Shown here piece after piece: positions 8,405 to 18,212 of a stretch of DNA of 37,771 nt. The stretch spans positions 1 to 37,771 of the forward strand of contig NZ_RCBY01000057.1 in assembly GCF_003838195.1 (NCBI RefSeq), given 5' to 3'. The DNA is from Okeania hirsuta. GTDB taxonomy: Bacteria; Cyanobacteriota; Cyanobacteriia; Cyanobacteriales; Microcoleaceae. Both the position numbers and the translations under genes were made by a program. The notes under the pieces were generated by a model, which ran no database searches, was not told the DNA's origin, and saw nothing but the letters and a program-made list of their open reading frames with translations. How positions within the stretch are numbered: the stretch's first letter is position 1; each line of letters begins with the position of its first letter.

Positions 8405-9571
8405 CTAGCGGATATATTCTTTGAGGATACTATTACGATTTGGATGTCGTAACTTCCTGAGAGCTTTTGCTTCAATTTGTCGAATCCGCTCGCGAGTTAC
8501 ATTAAATATTTGACCAATCTCTTCCAAAGTTTTCATCCGACCATCATCCAAACCATATCGTAAGCGTAATACATCCCTTTCCCGTGGACTTAAACTATTT
8601 AAAACACTTTCCAAATCTTCTCGTAGTAAATTTTTGGATACTTGGTCTTCAGGAGTTTCCCCATCTGACTCAATGAAATCTCCAAGTCGAGAATCTTCTT
8701 CTTTACCTATAGGAGTTTCCAGAGATATTGGCAGTTGAGCTGACTTAGCAATAAAACGCAACTTTTCGATAGTCATCTCCATGTGAGTTGCTATTTCCTC
8801 TTCTGTGGGTTTGCGACCCATTTCTTGAGAAAGAAGTTTGGTAGTTTTCTTAATCCGGGATATAGTTTCATACAGATGAACTGGTAGACGAATAGTACGA
8901 GATTGGTCTGCGATCGCTCTGGTAATAGCTTGACGAATCCACCAAGTTGCATAAGTACTAAATTTATAACCCTTTTCATGGTCAAATTTTTCTGCGGCTC
9001 GAATTAATCCCAAACTACCTTCTTGAATCAAATCTTGGAATGACAAACCTCGGTTCATGTACTTTTTGGCGATCGAAACCACTAGACGCAGGTTAGACTG
9101 TACCATCTTTTCTTTAGCTCTACGCCCAAGTATTAAGCGACGCTTAAACTTTAACAACTCCATGTCTACAGCATTTGCCCACTCACTAACTTGTGGTTCT
9201 CGATCCAAATGATACATTAGTTCTTCTCGAATTCGCTCCAATTCCAGTAAATCTGCAATTTTACGCGCTAGTTCAATTTCTTCATCAGCTCTTAATAGCC
9301 TAATTCGTCCTATTTCTTGTAGATAAAGGCGAATAGAATCTTCAGTGTAATGCTTTTTTTTGCCCGCAGTCGCAGTCTTAGTACGAGACTTAGCAACTTT
9401 ACCAGACTTCAGAATGTCCTCATCAGACTGAGTATCTGTATATCCTTCTCTCTCTGTGATTAAGATGTCTAACTCATTATCTGGTTGTCTGGCTGGGGTT
9501 TGCGGAAACAATTCGCTAGGATCTAGCTCAGGCTTAATTTTGGTTTCGATTACGTTGTTAGTCTGGATCAT
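8405..9571 (-). CDS. sigA: Primary RNA polymerase sigma factor (group 1, SigA/RpoD)
   Basis: A 388-residue housekeeping sigma-70. Region 1.2 is seen as [16 protein letters not shown], region 2 as [20 protein letters not shown] followed by [18 protein letters not shown] and [14 protein letters not shown] (-10 recognition and melting). Region 3 is the [15 protein letters not shown] segment. Region 4 is [17 protein letters not shown] and the helix-turn-helix [20 protein letters not shown] (-35 recognition). The short, basic N-terminus ([14 protein letters not shown]) is usual for cyanobacterial SigA. On the minus strand the start is preceded by AAGGAG and, closer, GAGGAA (about 9583-9578). It directs transcription of vegetative and photosynthesis genes. 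It is single in its neighbourhood, with a long gene-free leader region on its 5' side. Confidence 0.95.
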   Translation of the reverse strand: MIQTNNVIETKIKPELDPSELFPQTPARQPDNELDILITEREGYTDTQSDEDILKSGKVAKSRTKTATAGKKKHYTEDSIRLYLQEIGRIRLLRADEEIELARKIADLLELERIREELMYHLDREPQVSEWANAVDMELLKFKRRLILGRRAKEKMVQSNLRLVVSIAKKYMNRGLSFQDLIQEGSLGLIRAAEKFDHEKGYKFSTYATWWIRQAITRAIADQSRTIRLPVHLYETISRIKKTTKLLSQEMGRKPTEEEIATHMEMTIEKLRFIAKSAQLPISLETPIGKEEDSRLGDFIESDGETPEDQVSKNLLREDLESVLNSLSPRERDVLRLRYGLDDGRMKTLEEIGQIFNVTRERIRQIEAKALRKLRHPNRNSILKEYIR

Positions 9572-11633
9572 GTCGCGTTCCTCATGCTCCTTAAATTGAA
9601 GAATAAATTACTTTACAGAAGTTTTCTGTCTATGTTAAGACAGTATAGCTAGTGACCAAACCTATATGGTTTATGTTTTGTCTTCGAAATTGGGCATTTC
9701 TCTAAGTAAGCTTTGAATAAATATTTATTGCAGGGCTTACTTTATTAATATTGAACTTTTTTCCCTCGTGTTTAAAGTGTCAGATTATGGCTGGTAGTCG
9801 TGCCAACATCATTTTTATTATCCTTACTAAACTGCTTTGTAGCTCCTCTTGGGTCTCACAGGCCAATGCTCTTTTGGGGACATTCTCAACAGAATCTTCG
9901 TCATTCAAGACGATTCAAGTTTTACTTAACCTTTCTGGTGATGACAAACCTTGATCTCCTCATTGAGAAGAACCCGCATAGTTACCTTTTTTTCCCATAA
10001 CTTACTTTTACGTAAGTATATAGATTCAAAATTTTTGCTAGCAGACAAGTATGAACTATTCTGGAACTTTTACCTATCTGACTATGTATTTGCGTTTAGT
10101 ACGTTTCTCATCTTTTACTGAGAGCTTGAGCTAGAGTAAAAGTCTTTCTTTATCGGAAAAGTCTTTCTTTATCGGATTAGAGCCATAACTCTACTTTCTA
10201 GTTGCCTGTCTGAATGTTAGTTAGTTGAATAGGAATCTACCATACTGAGAGTTTGATCGTAACCTCGCATTGTGTTTGCTATGAACAATAAATTTTTAAG
10301 CTTTAGGCTATCTAATTATGTTAGTAACATAACTTAAGCTTTCAGCCTATTAACAATTAAAAGAAACTGACACAAGCAATCTCAAATTAATGTATCAGCT
10401 ACTCATTATCAAAAATGACAACTATTTAGACATGAAGGGTGTACCTCATAGTTGCCCCCCTTTCTCTTCCCACTTTATGAGGTAAGAATTTAGATGAGGG
10501 TTTTCATTTCTCATCTAACAGATGAAAAATAACACGCTAACCATAAACCTTTTAATCAATCCCAGAAAGGGATGAACTATAGTTATTATTTTTTTCTATT
10601 ACACCTCCTTTTTTTCTTAGCACCTACTCTTACTATTACATCTCCTATTAATCTTAGGGTTGGTTGGTAAGATTTCCAGGTGACTATTTTTATTAGTTTA
10701 ATGCTAGCAATAATCTGTACATTAATTTAGCTCCGCTATTTATCATGTTGAATTTAGAGAAGTATTCATAGTTTTTTCAAACATAGGACTTAATTTTAAC
10801 TATAGATAAAAATTTTGCCCAACTGCTGACTGCTAATATTTTCAAGACTTGTTGGTTCAGTATTATTACTGATTCCTATATTATGATAATTAATTTTATT
10901 CTATCTGCGATAGTTGAAGTCTAATTGGGGAAAAACTAAGTACTTTCCAGTATAACAACTTAATTCGAGCAAAAGTCACTCTTAATTATCCTCATACTTA
11001 TGATTTTTTTGTAGTTACGGTCATTACAGATCGATCTTTTGTTGTTTATTCTTCTGTAATCTAACACAAATTAATTAATTATTTGAATTTTTATGTTAAT
11101 TTTTACACTGTGGTGTCAATCTTTAAATAATAGCAAATTTTGATATTTGTAATTTCTTAACTGTCTTATTGTAACTTTGGAGCTGACCTGTGAGCAAAAA
11201 AACTGTCAAGGTAGACTTAATAATCTGAAAAATATCTAATTTAGAGAGTTTGCTACTGCGAATAATACTTATCCTTTACATCATTATGTACACTCAATTG
11301 GTATTATAACAGATACCCCTTATATGTAAGTTATCTCAAACTTTAGCAATTAGGGTTAAATATTTACGTTAAGATAAATTAATTTTTTGATGGTAACAGT
11401 TTAACATCAAGATTTATGAGCAAACTTTTGTAAACACAAAGTTAAGGCGAGTGAAAATAGAAAATATGAAATCAATTCATTGCCAGCGCTGAATATGAAA
11501 ATAGTTAGTATTAACTGTTGATAGATGCTCTTAACTGCTAAACATAAGTAAAATAACAAACTACAATTTTTGCCAGAAATTGATATTTATTAAGATTTAT
11601 TAATTTAAGTGTGACTTTCTCATATTTGCCTAT
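9572..11633. other. 2 kb stretch without recognisable genes, upstream of sigA
   Basis: No open frame here looks like a protein, and no tRNA or known RNA was recognised. A 17-base tandem duplication (AGTCTTTCTTTATCGGA) lies near 10140-10175. A stem-loop, ACCTCATA (10443-10450) with TATGAGGT (10476-10483), encloses a C-rich 25-base loop and is followed by overlapping GATGAG/CTCATC complements (10493-10530). The stretch probably holds the sigA promoter region and possibly a long leader or a small RNA, but this is not shown. Confidence 0.5.
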
Positions 11634-12416
11634 TTATTCCAAATAAGAACCTTTTCTCAAAAATTTGATGTAATTTTCAACAAAAGGGCGAGTAATCTTT
11701 CTGTTAGTGATTCTTTGCCCACTATGATAGTGAATCTGAGCATGAACATGATAACCAGAAGTTCTTCCTGTAAGTCCTTGAATACCAATTGGTTGTCCTT
11801 TCTTAATTCTTGTTCCTCTTCTTGGTGGAGAACCTTGAACTAAATGACCCATCAACCAATAATAATTAGTCCCATCACACATAAGTTCAACTATCTGACC
11901 TGCACCTTGGGCAGTTGTAAAACTTCCATTTGTGCCTTGAAATCTAGTTCTAAGAATAGTTCCTTGACAGGGTGCTGGAATGGGAATTTTTAATTTACCA
12001 TTTTGTTCTAGAGTAAAATCGTAAGCTCCAGGAGGACTATCGTCAATCAAATAAGGTGTATGAACTACATAAGGGAGAAACCGATCGGATTTACCATAGT
12101 ATGGGGGAAACAATGGACTAATTTTCTGGAAGTGTTCTTGTACCCATTCTTGAACAATGTCAATTTTTTTTATAGTTTGCTCGAAAATTTTGACTCCTGT
12201 TTTTACGAAAGGAGCTAGCACTGTTATATAGATCAAAGATATAAAGATCAAAAAAACTAAAAAATTTTTAATACTGCCAGTATAACGATTATCTTTTGCG
12301 TGAAAGGCAAGTTGTTTAATTATCAAAAAAAATGGTAATTGAGGGTACTTTATTGAATTTTTAGATATTTTTTTATATTTTAATTTTAGCGGAAATTTTT
12401 TCAAGAAAAATTGCAT
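11634..12416 (-). CDS. Membrane-anchored M23 (LytM-like) peptidase-domain protein
   Basis: A 260-residue protein. A basic cytoplasmic N-terminus (about 1-47) is followed by one transmembrane helix (about 48-70, IKNFLVFLIFISLIYITVLA), which would place the rest in the periplasm. Residues about 130-235 resemble an M23/LytM fold: PAPCQGTILR, GQIVELMCDGTNYYWLMGHL, RIKKGQPIGIQG and the metal-site-like GYHVHAQIH. The HxH motif is present. The upstream HxxxD half of the usual zinc site is not clear (GAYDF has the Asp but no obvious His), so it may be a degenerate or regulatory member. The likely role is in peptidoglycan or envelope remodelling. It is isolated, flanked by long spacers, and no ribosome-binding site decides the start. 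Confidence 0.72.
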   Translation of the reverse strand: MQFFLKKFPLKLKYKKISKNSIKYPQLPFFLIIKQLAFHAKDNRYTGSIKNFLVFLIFISLIYITVLAPFVKTGVKIFEQTIKKIDIVQEWVQEHFQKISPLFPPYYGKSDRFLPYVVHTPYLIDDSPPGAYDFTLEQNGKLKIPIPAPCQGTILRTRFQGTNGSFTTAQGAGQIVELMCDGTNYYWLMGHLVQGSPPRRGTRIKKGQPIGIQGLTGRTSGYHVHAQIHYHSGQRITNRKITRPFVENYIKFLRKGSYLE

Positions 12417-13604
12417 AATTGAATTTTTATTATTACAATCAATTGGGAATTATAAAGACAGTACAGTTGCACAATACTAAAGATGGTTTTCAGAAAATCA
12501 TCTTGATTTATCAAAAACTTATAGATTCTCCTATTACGTCTTCAGGGCAAATAGAAGTAAACTATGTACCAATAGATAGTTTTTAAACATACTATAACTG
12601 TAGAACTTAAAGAATAAATTTTACCTATTTTGTTTTTTTTAGTTTGATATAAAATTCTTCATTATGTATCTGCTAAATTCCAGACATTGAGATTAAAAAA
12701 TATAAAATTTTAAAATTTTTTCTATATATATTAGCAATCCTAAATCCTATGTAAAAAATTCAAAACATACTTAATAAGTTTGAAACTTTTCCTTCTATAA
12801 TTTGTTGCCTTTGTTTTCTGGATAAAAAATTGTCAGTTATATAGTAATTTCATTTGAGTTGCGTAAAAAAAATGGACGCTTTTAGGCAAAAGGCAATCAT
12901 GTTAGAAGCAACAGGTAAGAAGGTTTGCCGGACTTTTTACTGTTAGTGAATAACTAACTCTTGTTTGACATCTCATTTGAAAACGCTATAGTAATTTTCA
13001 TTTAGTTAGATAGGATACAGATGCTACAGTTTAAAGGTAGCTATACTTATAATTGATTTAGTTCAGTAAAAAAAAGTCAGTCTAACCTTATTACTTTTTT
13101 TCTCATCCTCCGAGTTAAATAATCAGCACTTACTTCTAGTTTCTAGTATTTTAAAATCAAAAACTGTAGTAATGCTACTACTAACTAATACCTATTTCAT
13201 GTAAAGCTACACAGAATGAGGTTTTAGGTATTGTATATTATACCAATTTAATCTGAAGTGGCATAGAACTATCAAATTTATTAACTTGTATATCTCGATC
13301 TAAAGTCAACTTTGACGAAAATAATTCTATGCAACTTCTGATGAATTTGGTATAAGGAAATAGCAAAAAATCAATTATCCAATTCTTGGACACCTCCTCA
13401 TCTCTGCTCCCTACTAAAGCAGGGCTGTTTCATTCTAAACTGTGCCATTTTATGCATTGACTAAACCACGTTATTTACAGCTTTAGGAATTTTATCTTTC
13501 CCTGTCTGAAAATCAATAAATTCATTGTCAAAATCTAGAATGAAATTACCCTGCTACTCAAGAAATATATTTTTATTTAAATTATTTAAAGTCCCTAATA
13601 AGAA
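12417..13604. other. Long AT-rich spacer with a MITE-like repeat
   Basis: No convincing gene. It contains the inverted-repeat element at 13238-13356 (listed separately). It also contains GCAGGGCTGTTTCATTCT at about 13421-13438, which recurs inverted near 25645-25663 next to a tnpB remnant and so probably marks an insertion-sequence end. Short lookalike segments (AGTAATTTTCATTT) recur near 12845 and 12990. Confidence 0.5.
13238..13356. mobile_element. MITE-like element with about 31 bp terminal inverted repeats
   Basis: The left arm from 13238 (TTATACCAATTTAATCTGAAG...) and the right arm ending at 13356 (...GAATTTGGTATAA) are inverted copies matching at about 24 of 28 inner bases plus the outer TTA/TAA. 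The whole is about 119 bp and non-coding. The outer TATACCAATTTAATC also occurs at about 14029-14042, suggesting a solo end. This is the shape of a miniature inverted-repeat transposable element. Confidence 0.65.
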
Positions 13605-13991
13605 TTAATTTGAGTTATCTTTAATTACCCACTTCCACAAAATATTAGTAGGTCCTTGAGCACTAATCTGACATACTTGTTCTTCTAAACGCTTTTGTTC
13701 TTCAGGAGATAAACCCCAAAGAATATGTCTACTTTGCCAAACTAAAACAGCAGTTGTCATACCAATACACAAACCTAAACCAAGTGTCGGTAACCTATGA
13801 TAAATCAAAGCGTAACGTACAGCAATCCAAGTAAAATGCTCTGCCCACAAAGAAATTTCTCTGCGTAAACTCCAGAGACTTAGAAAACCAATACTCATCC
13901 AAAGCAACCCAACTATCAGCCATCTAACGTAGATGATTAGTCTGTAAAGTCTTTCGACTCGGACTTTTAAAACTGGATCATCTTTGTTCAT
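13605..13991 (-). CDS. Small two-helix membrane protein encoded after secF
   Basis: A 128-residue protein with two hydrophobic segments, about residues 18-43 (LIIYVRWLIVGLLWMSIGFL) and 70-88 (LGLGLCIGMTTAVLVWQ), separated by an aromatic, charged loop. Its tail is polar (SPEEQKRLEEQ). It looks like a conserved cyanobacterial protein of unknown function. It follows secF on the same strand, as the last gene of the pdhB-secD-secF series, so a link with membrane protein export is possible from position only. GAGGAA lies just upstream of the ATG on the minus strand. It is separated from secF by a 245 bp MITE-like insertion and a spacer, which may have uncoupled them. Confidence 0.7.
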   Translation of the reverse strand: MNKDDPVLKVRVERLYRLIIYVRWLIVGLLWMSIGFLSLWSLRREISLWAEHFTWIAVRYALIYHRLPTLGLGLCIGMTTAVLVWQSRHILWGLSPEEQKRLEEQVCQISAQGPTNILWKWVIKDNSN

Positions 13992-14132
13992 TTTGAGGAA
14001 GAAATAAGCAAGAGTAAATTTTTATGATATACCAATTTAATCAAAGACTATGACAAAACTTTTTAGAAGAAATAGGGAAAAATTAAGTATTATAATTTTC
14101 AAATTATCATTTTCCTATAGTTATTTTTAAAT

Positions 14133-14377
14133 AGGGCTTGCTGATTAAATCTCAAAGTATTTACAGATAAAAGTTTTAGCCTTTTTGGGGTCGAATTGCA
14201 GTGCGCCTGTTTCAGTCTAAAACCCTCAAAAAGGAGCGTATTTTAGGCGCATAGTTGGGCAGAAAAATTATTCTTACAATTCTTACTCCTACCTCCTCTA
14301 AGTAACCATGTCTCCTGTCTCCTGTCTCCTATCTCCTGTCTCCTACCCTCACCCATAAGACTTTTTCAGCAAACCCT
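14133..14377. mobile_element. MITE-like element with 20 bp terminal repeats abutting the secF stop codon
   Basis: AGGGCTTGCTGATTAAATCT (14133-14152) and AGACTTTTTCAGCAAACCCT (14358-14377) are inverted copies matching at 16 of 20 bases. The interior is non-coding and includes an inverted pair near 14184-14233 (GCCTTTTTGGGG... with AAAAAGGAGCG) and a heptamer array CCTGTCT (14307-14345). The last two bases of the right end are the final bases of the secF stop codon, so insertion may have supplied or replaced the end of secF. No clear target duplication is seen. The remaining 13992-14132 holds only a partial copy of the TATACCAATTTAATC repeat. Confidence 0.65.
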
Positions 14378-15362
14378 AAACAGTATTTTCTTGGTCTTCT
14401 GGTAATTGAAAATTTTCTACTACTGGGTTAGGAATAGATTGACCAATACGCTCGCGCCACCAAGCTAAAAGTGTACTAGCAATAAAAATACTAGAGTAAG
14501 AACCTGCAATAAAACCAATAATTAAAGCTAAGGCAAAATACTTTAAAGTTTCACCACCAAATAGAAGAATGCCTACTAACGGTAATAGAGTAGTCACAGT
14601 AGTATTAATAGATCTGGTCAAAGTTTGATTGACTGCATCATCAACAATACGATCTATTGACTCTCCTGGATAGCGCTTAATTACTTCCCTAACTCGGTCA
14701 TAAATTACCACTGTATCGTTAACCGAAAATCCAATAATAGTTAGTAGAGCAACCAAGAATAAACTATCTACCTCAACACCAACTACTAAACTAATAATTG
14801 AAAAAATACCCACCGTCACTAATATGTCATGGAACAGAGCGACAAAAGCAAATACTGCATAGTCCAACTGGAATCTAAAAGTTAGATAGACAGTAATACC
14901 AAAGAAAGCAACCAGGAGAGCTGATATTCCAGAAGTAAAAATTTGTCGTCCCAAAGTAGGGCCAACAGTATCAATTTGTGTAGAACTTGGATCGAATTCA
15001 CCAAACTCTGAACTTAAAGCAGCGATTAATTTAGTTCTATTATCAACATCTAGAGTTTTGGTGCGTATGTCAAGAGCTTGTTTTTCTTCTCCTACAACTT
15101 GAATCTTGCTATTACCTAAATCTTGATTGCTCATTATTTCTCTAACAGCACCAACGTTAATAGCTTCATTACAACTGTTAGGCATACTGCAATCTAGTTC
15201 AAGTTGCAGGCGAGTACCACCAACAAAATCTAAACTTGGACGTAAAGGAGCTGCAATATCTGGCCTAGTCCAAGAAATGACCATTGCAATTAAACCACTA
15301 ATGATGATCGCTCCTGAAATTGTCCACCATAGTGATCGCTGTTCAATAACACTGATTTTCAT
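14376..15362 (-). CDS. secF: Protein translocase subunit SecF
   Basis: A 328-residue inner/thylakoid membrane protein of the RND superfamily. With SecD it uses the proton gradient to help SecYEG release and pull exported proteins. Visible features are a first transmembrane helix (about 12-32), the SecD/F signature [12 protein letters not shown] (about 46-57), a periplasmic domain to about 130, and then five further helices. These include the conserved motif [20 protein letters not shown] with its charged Asp/Arg pairs. Length is typical for cyanobacteria. It lies downstream of secD on the same strand but across a 775 bp repeat-rich gap with a terminator-like hairpin, whereas these genes are usually adjacent. 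The stop codon overlaps the end of a MITE-like insertion, so the extreme C-terminus may be altered. Confidence 0.95.
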   Translation of the reverse strand: MKISVIEQRSLWWTISGAIIISGLIAMVISWTRPDIAAPLRPSLDFVGGTRLQLELDCSMPNSCNEAINVGAVREIMSNQDLGNSKIQVVGEEKQALDIRTKTLDVDNRTKLIAALSSEFGEFDPSSTQIDTVGPTLGRQIFTSGISALLVAFFGITVYLTFRFQLDYAVFAFVALFHDILVTVGIFSIISLVVGVEVDSLFLVALLTIIGFSVNDTVVIYDRVREVIKRYPGESIDRIVDDAVNQTLTRSINTTVTTLLPLVGILLFGGETLKYFALALIIGFIAGSYSSIFIASTLLAWWRERIGQSIPNPVVENFQLPEDQENTV

Positions 15363-16079
15363 TTTTTACTGATTTTATAGAATAGGTGCTAGGGAATAGG
15401 GAACAATTAATAATTAATAATTAATAATTAATAACTAGACAGTGCAAAGTTCTTGAAATAACTATTCCTAGCTAAGGCTTTCAGCGCTCTAAAGGTTAAA
15501 AACTCTTTATTCAGAGCTGTAAGTACTGTAAGGTTTTACAGTAATACTTTCAGCCTTCAATGCAAATTTTTCTTGGGAAGAACTTTGTACTCTCCAGACT
15601 AATAATCACCTTTCCTTTAAAACGGATAGGATTTACTAATCATAAAAATTTTTCTTTATTATCCTCTTATTATCCCCTTAAAAGGCTATCCATTACCCAC
15701 ATCTTCCTTAACATAAAACTTGACAAAATAGACGAGTTATGTGTAAGTCTTGGATCGGCTTTTTCGGGATAAACAATGTATGGAAAAATACATTTATTTT
15801 GACAACTTCAGTAGTTTTACTTAGCTACTATGATTTTTTCCCCTTTCTCCCCTGCTCCCTGCTCCCCTTCTCCCCACAAGGGTTTCAAGACTTATGGGTA
15901 AAGGATAGCTTAAAAGAGGAGGCTTTACACCACAAATTTTCGGTAAAAGGGTTTTAGGATTGAAAAATGTCCCCGCCCAATTCTTGTACTGCTATATAAC
16001 TGATTTTATAGAGGTCGGAACTGACCTCGCATCCCGATGTATTGTGATTAAAATAACGTTTACTTGAAAAAAGTGGGCT
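15363..16079. repeat. Repeat-filled gap between secD and secF
   Basis: Contents, in order: a TTAATAA heptamer array (about 15407-15433); an inverted copy of the dispersed GCCTCC element (about 15605-15690); a partial inverted copy of the same family (about 15911-15950, GAGGAGGCTTTACACC then CGGTAAAAGG); and a small hairpin GAGGTC/GACCTC (16011-16016 with 16023-16028). No gene is recognised. Open frames in this stretch are short and lack ribosome-binding sites. Confidence 0.65.
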
Positions 16080-16132
16080 GGACTAACCATTTAAAGACAA
16101 ATAAGCGTTTTGGTTAGATTTGTGGTTAGTCC
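16080..16132 (-). terminator. Stem-loop just after secD
   Basis: GGACTAACCA (16080-16089) and TGGTTAGTCC (16123-16132) are perfect complements with a 33-base loop. The stem lies only a few bases beyond the secD stop codon. On the minus strand it is followed by AGCCCACTTTTTTCAAG, so a T run comes about eight bases after the stem. It may terminate secD transcription before secF. The long loop makes this tentative. Confidence 0.45.
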
Positions 16133-16136
16133 TACT

Positions 16137-17522
16137 TCAATTTAACTCTGGGCAAAATAATTTTGGTTTGCGGAATTGGGAAAAACCGATCGCCCAAAAC
16201 ATTAGAGTACGACTACAAGTAACAGCAGTAAACATACTAATAGCTACACCAATTCCCAAGGTTAGAGCAAAACCTTTTACCAAACCAGTTCCTAACCAGA
16301 ATAGTGCTATGCAAGCAATCAAGGTTGTGACATTACCATCTAAAATGCTGGAAAAAGCCCGATAAAAGCCAGACTCTACAGAACGATATAAAGTTTTACC
16401 AGCTCGTAACTCTTCCCTTGTCCGTTCAAAAATCAAAACATTAGCATCAACTGCCATACCAATACTCAGAATAAAACCAGCAATTCCTGGCAATGTTAAA
16501 GTCACTCCCAAGATGGCAAAACTAGCAATGGTAAACAGAGCATAAATAACTAAAGCTACATCAGCAATTATCCCAGGAAGTCGATAATAAACGACCATAA
16601 ATATTAATACCAGAATTAGGCCACCAGCTCCAGCATAAACACTACGCTGAATACTATCTCGCCCTAGAGTAGCCCCAACAGTTCGATTTTCCACAATTTC
16701 TACTGAAACAGGCAGTGCCCCACCCCGCAGTTGTACTGCCAATTCATTTGCTTGTTGGGCTGTAAATCTACCTTGAATTACCGCATTACCACCAGTAATA
16801 CCTGTTTCTGCAAATTCTACGCCAACAGTAGGGGCACTTAAAAGTTGGTCATCTAAGAAAATACCGATACTACGTCCAGTTCCTGCTAAATTTTTGGTAA
16901 GTTCTGCAAACTTCTGCCCTCCTTCAGAGGTAAAGCGCAAGGCCACATTCCAGTTATTAGACCCAGGAGCTTCCGGTTCTGCTAAAGCATCTCTCAGATC
17001 TTGGCCTTTAATTGTGGGTTCTTTGAATAGTCCAGTGATCGCTTGATTTGTTTTTTCTAGAGATTCTAAATTTTTAGCTATAGCCTCTGGATCTTCAATA
17101 TTTTTCAGTAATTCTTGCTCTACTAAACGTTGTCTTTGTAGTTGATATTCTATTGCTAACTGTTGCTCAGTACCCTGTAGTTGTTCGCGGAAGTCCAGTT
17201 GAGCTGTCCCTCCTAAAACCCTTTCTGCTTGTTCAGGGTCGTTTACTCCTGGTAGTTGGACAAGAATTTGGTCTTGTCCTAAAGATTGAACTACTGATTC
17301 TGATACACCTAGAGCATTGACTCGATTTTCTACAATTTTTAGTACTCCTTCCATGACTCGTTCGTCGATAGTGGGAACTTCTTCAGAGGTTTGTAGTTGA
17401 ATAGTAAGTTGTGACCCACCTCGAAGGTCTAGTCCCAGTCGAATTGGAATTTGATTCAATACTGTTACTGATGCTATTACTAGAACCAGAATTAAGGCTA
17501 TATATGAATTTTGTCTGCGCAT
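16137..17522 (-). CDS. secD: Protein translocase subunit SecD
   Basis: A 461-residue RND-type membrane protein that works with SecF in proton-driven protein export. It has a first transmembrane helix (about 7-25), the signature GLDLRGGSQLTIQL, and a periplasmic P1 region with the motif ILVQLPGVNDPEQAERVLGG. This is followed by a head region and LRGGALPVSVEIVENRTVGA. A five-helix membrane block follows, with GIAGFILSIGMAVDANVLIF and ERTREEL carrying the conserved Asp and Arg residues. It appears complete. A decayed second copy of its 5' two-thirds lies just upstream (17673-18212), followed by pdhB, so the conserved cyanobacterial order pdhB-secD-secF is kept but interrupted. No ribosome-binding site is seen; the start aligns with that of the duplicate (MRRQNSYIAL in both). 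Confidence 0.95.
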   Translation of the reverse strand: MRRQNSYIALILVLVIASVTVLNQIPIRLGLDLRGGSQLTIQLQTSEEVPTIDERVMEGVLKIVENRVNALGVSESVVQSLGQDQILVQLPGVNDPEQAERVLGGTAQLDFREQLQGTEQQLAIEYQLQRQRLVEQELLKNIEDPEAIAKNLESLEKTNQAITGLFKEPTIKGQDLRDALAEPEAPGSNNWNVALRFTSEGGQKFAELTKNLAGTGRSIGIFLDDQLLSAPTVGVEFAETGITGGNAVIQGRFTAQQANELAVQLRGGALPVSVEIVENRTVGATLGRDSIQRSVYAGAGGLILVLIFMVVYYRLPGIIADVALVIYALFTIASFAILGVTLTLPGIAGFILSIGMAVDANVLIFERTREELRAGKTLYRSVESGFYRAFSSILDGNVTTLIACIALFWLGTGLVKGFALTLGIGVAISMFTAVTCSRTLMFWAIGFSQFRKPKLFCPELN

Positions 17523-17672
17523 GATTTGACTAGTTGAAATCAGTATTTTGATAACTTAGGACTTAGGCAAAAAAACTACTTGTGGTGAGCAAAAACTATA
17601 ACGTTATAGTTATAGATACATAGTCTATATATCTCAAAAATGCGTAAGTCTTGTAAATATTATTTTATTTTT

Positions 17673-18212
17673 TTATCTAATGGGTAAAACACCGCCACTT
17701 AGTTTTATGGCCAAGTTCTGTGCTTGTTCGGCCGTCAATCTAACTGGAATTACGGCCTGTTCGCTCATAATGCCTGTTTCTGCAAATTTAACAGCAACAG
17801 TTGGGGCGATCAATAATTGGTTATTTAGAAAAATACTGATACTACGTCCAGTTCCGGCCAGATTTTTGGTCAGTTCGGCAAACTTTGTTGCCGCTTCTGG
17901 TGTAAAACGGACAAGTATATTCCAATTATCTTCACTGGGGACTGGTTCTGGTACGGTGCCTCCGATGTGTTGGTTGTTAATGATGGGTGGTTTGAAAGGT
18001 TTTTAGTGATGGCCTCTTCATCTTCACTGTTTCTCAATAGCTCTTGCTTTGCTAATAGGTGTCTTTGCAGTTGATATTCTATTGCTAGTCCCTCCACCTG
18101 TGAGGTCTAATCCCAAACGAATTAGAAAACGAATTAGAATCTGAGTTAATACTGTTACTGATGCTGTGACTAGAACTAGAACTAAGGCTATATATGAATT
18201 TTGTCTGCGCAT
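17673..18212 (-). pseudogene. Decayed partial duplicate of secD
   Basis: This begins with the same ten residues as secD (MRRQNSYIAL, start codon at 18212-18210). It proceeds through LGLDLTGG, then jumps to LAIEYQLQRHLLAKQELL, which lies about 85 residues further on in SecD, so an internal segment is deleted. After a frameshift near 17990-18005 it continues PVPSEDNWN, FAELTKNLAGTGRS and FAETGI, and ends at SGGVLPIR with a stop at 17675-17673. Everything beyond the equivalent of residue about 275 of SecD, including the membrane block, is missing. It is therefore a non-functional tandem duplicate between pdhB and secD. Extensive divergence from the intact copy suggests it is not recent. Confidence 0.88.

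Noticed and set aside
8245-8475. Minus-strand frame of 76 codons overlapping the sigA 3' end
   Set aside because: It is out of phase with sigA and encompasses part of the terminator hairpin; it shows no protein-like features.
9751-10000. Short plus-strand frames upstream of sigA
   Set aside because: Two overlapping frames of similar length, no ribosome-binding site, and no recognisable motif.
15560-15957. Short plus-strand frames in the secD-secF gap
   Set aside because: They run through dispersed repeat copies and pyrimidine-rich tracts and lack ribosome-binding sites.
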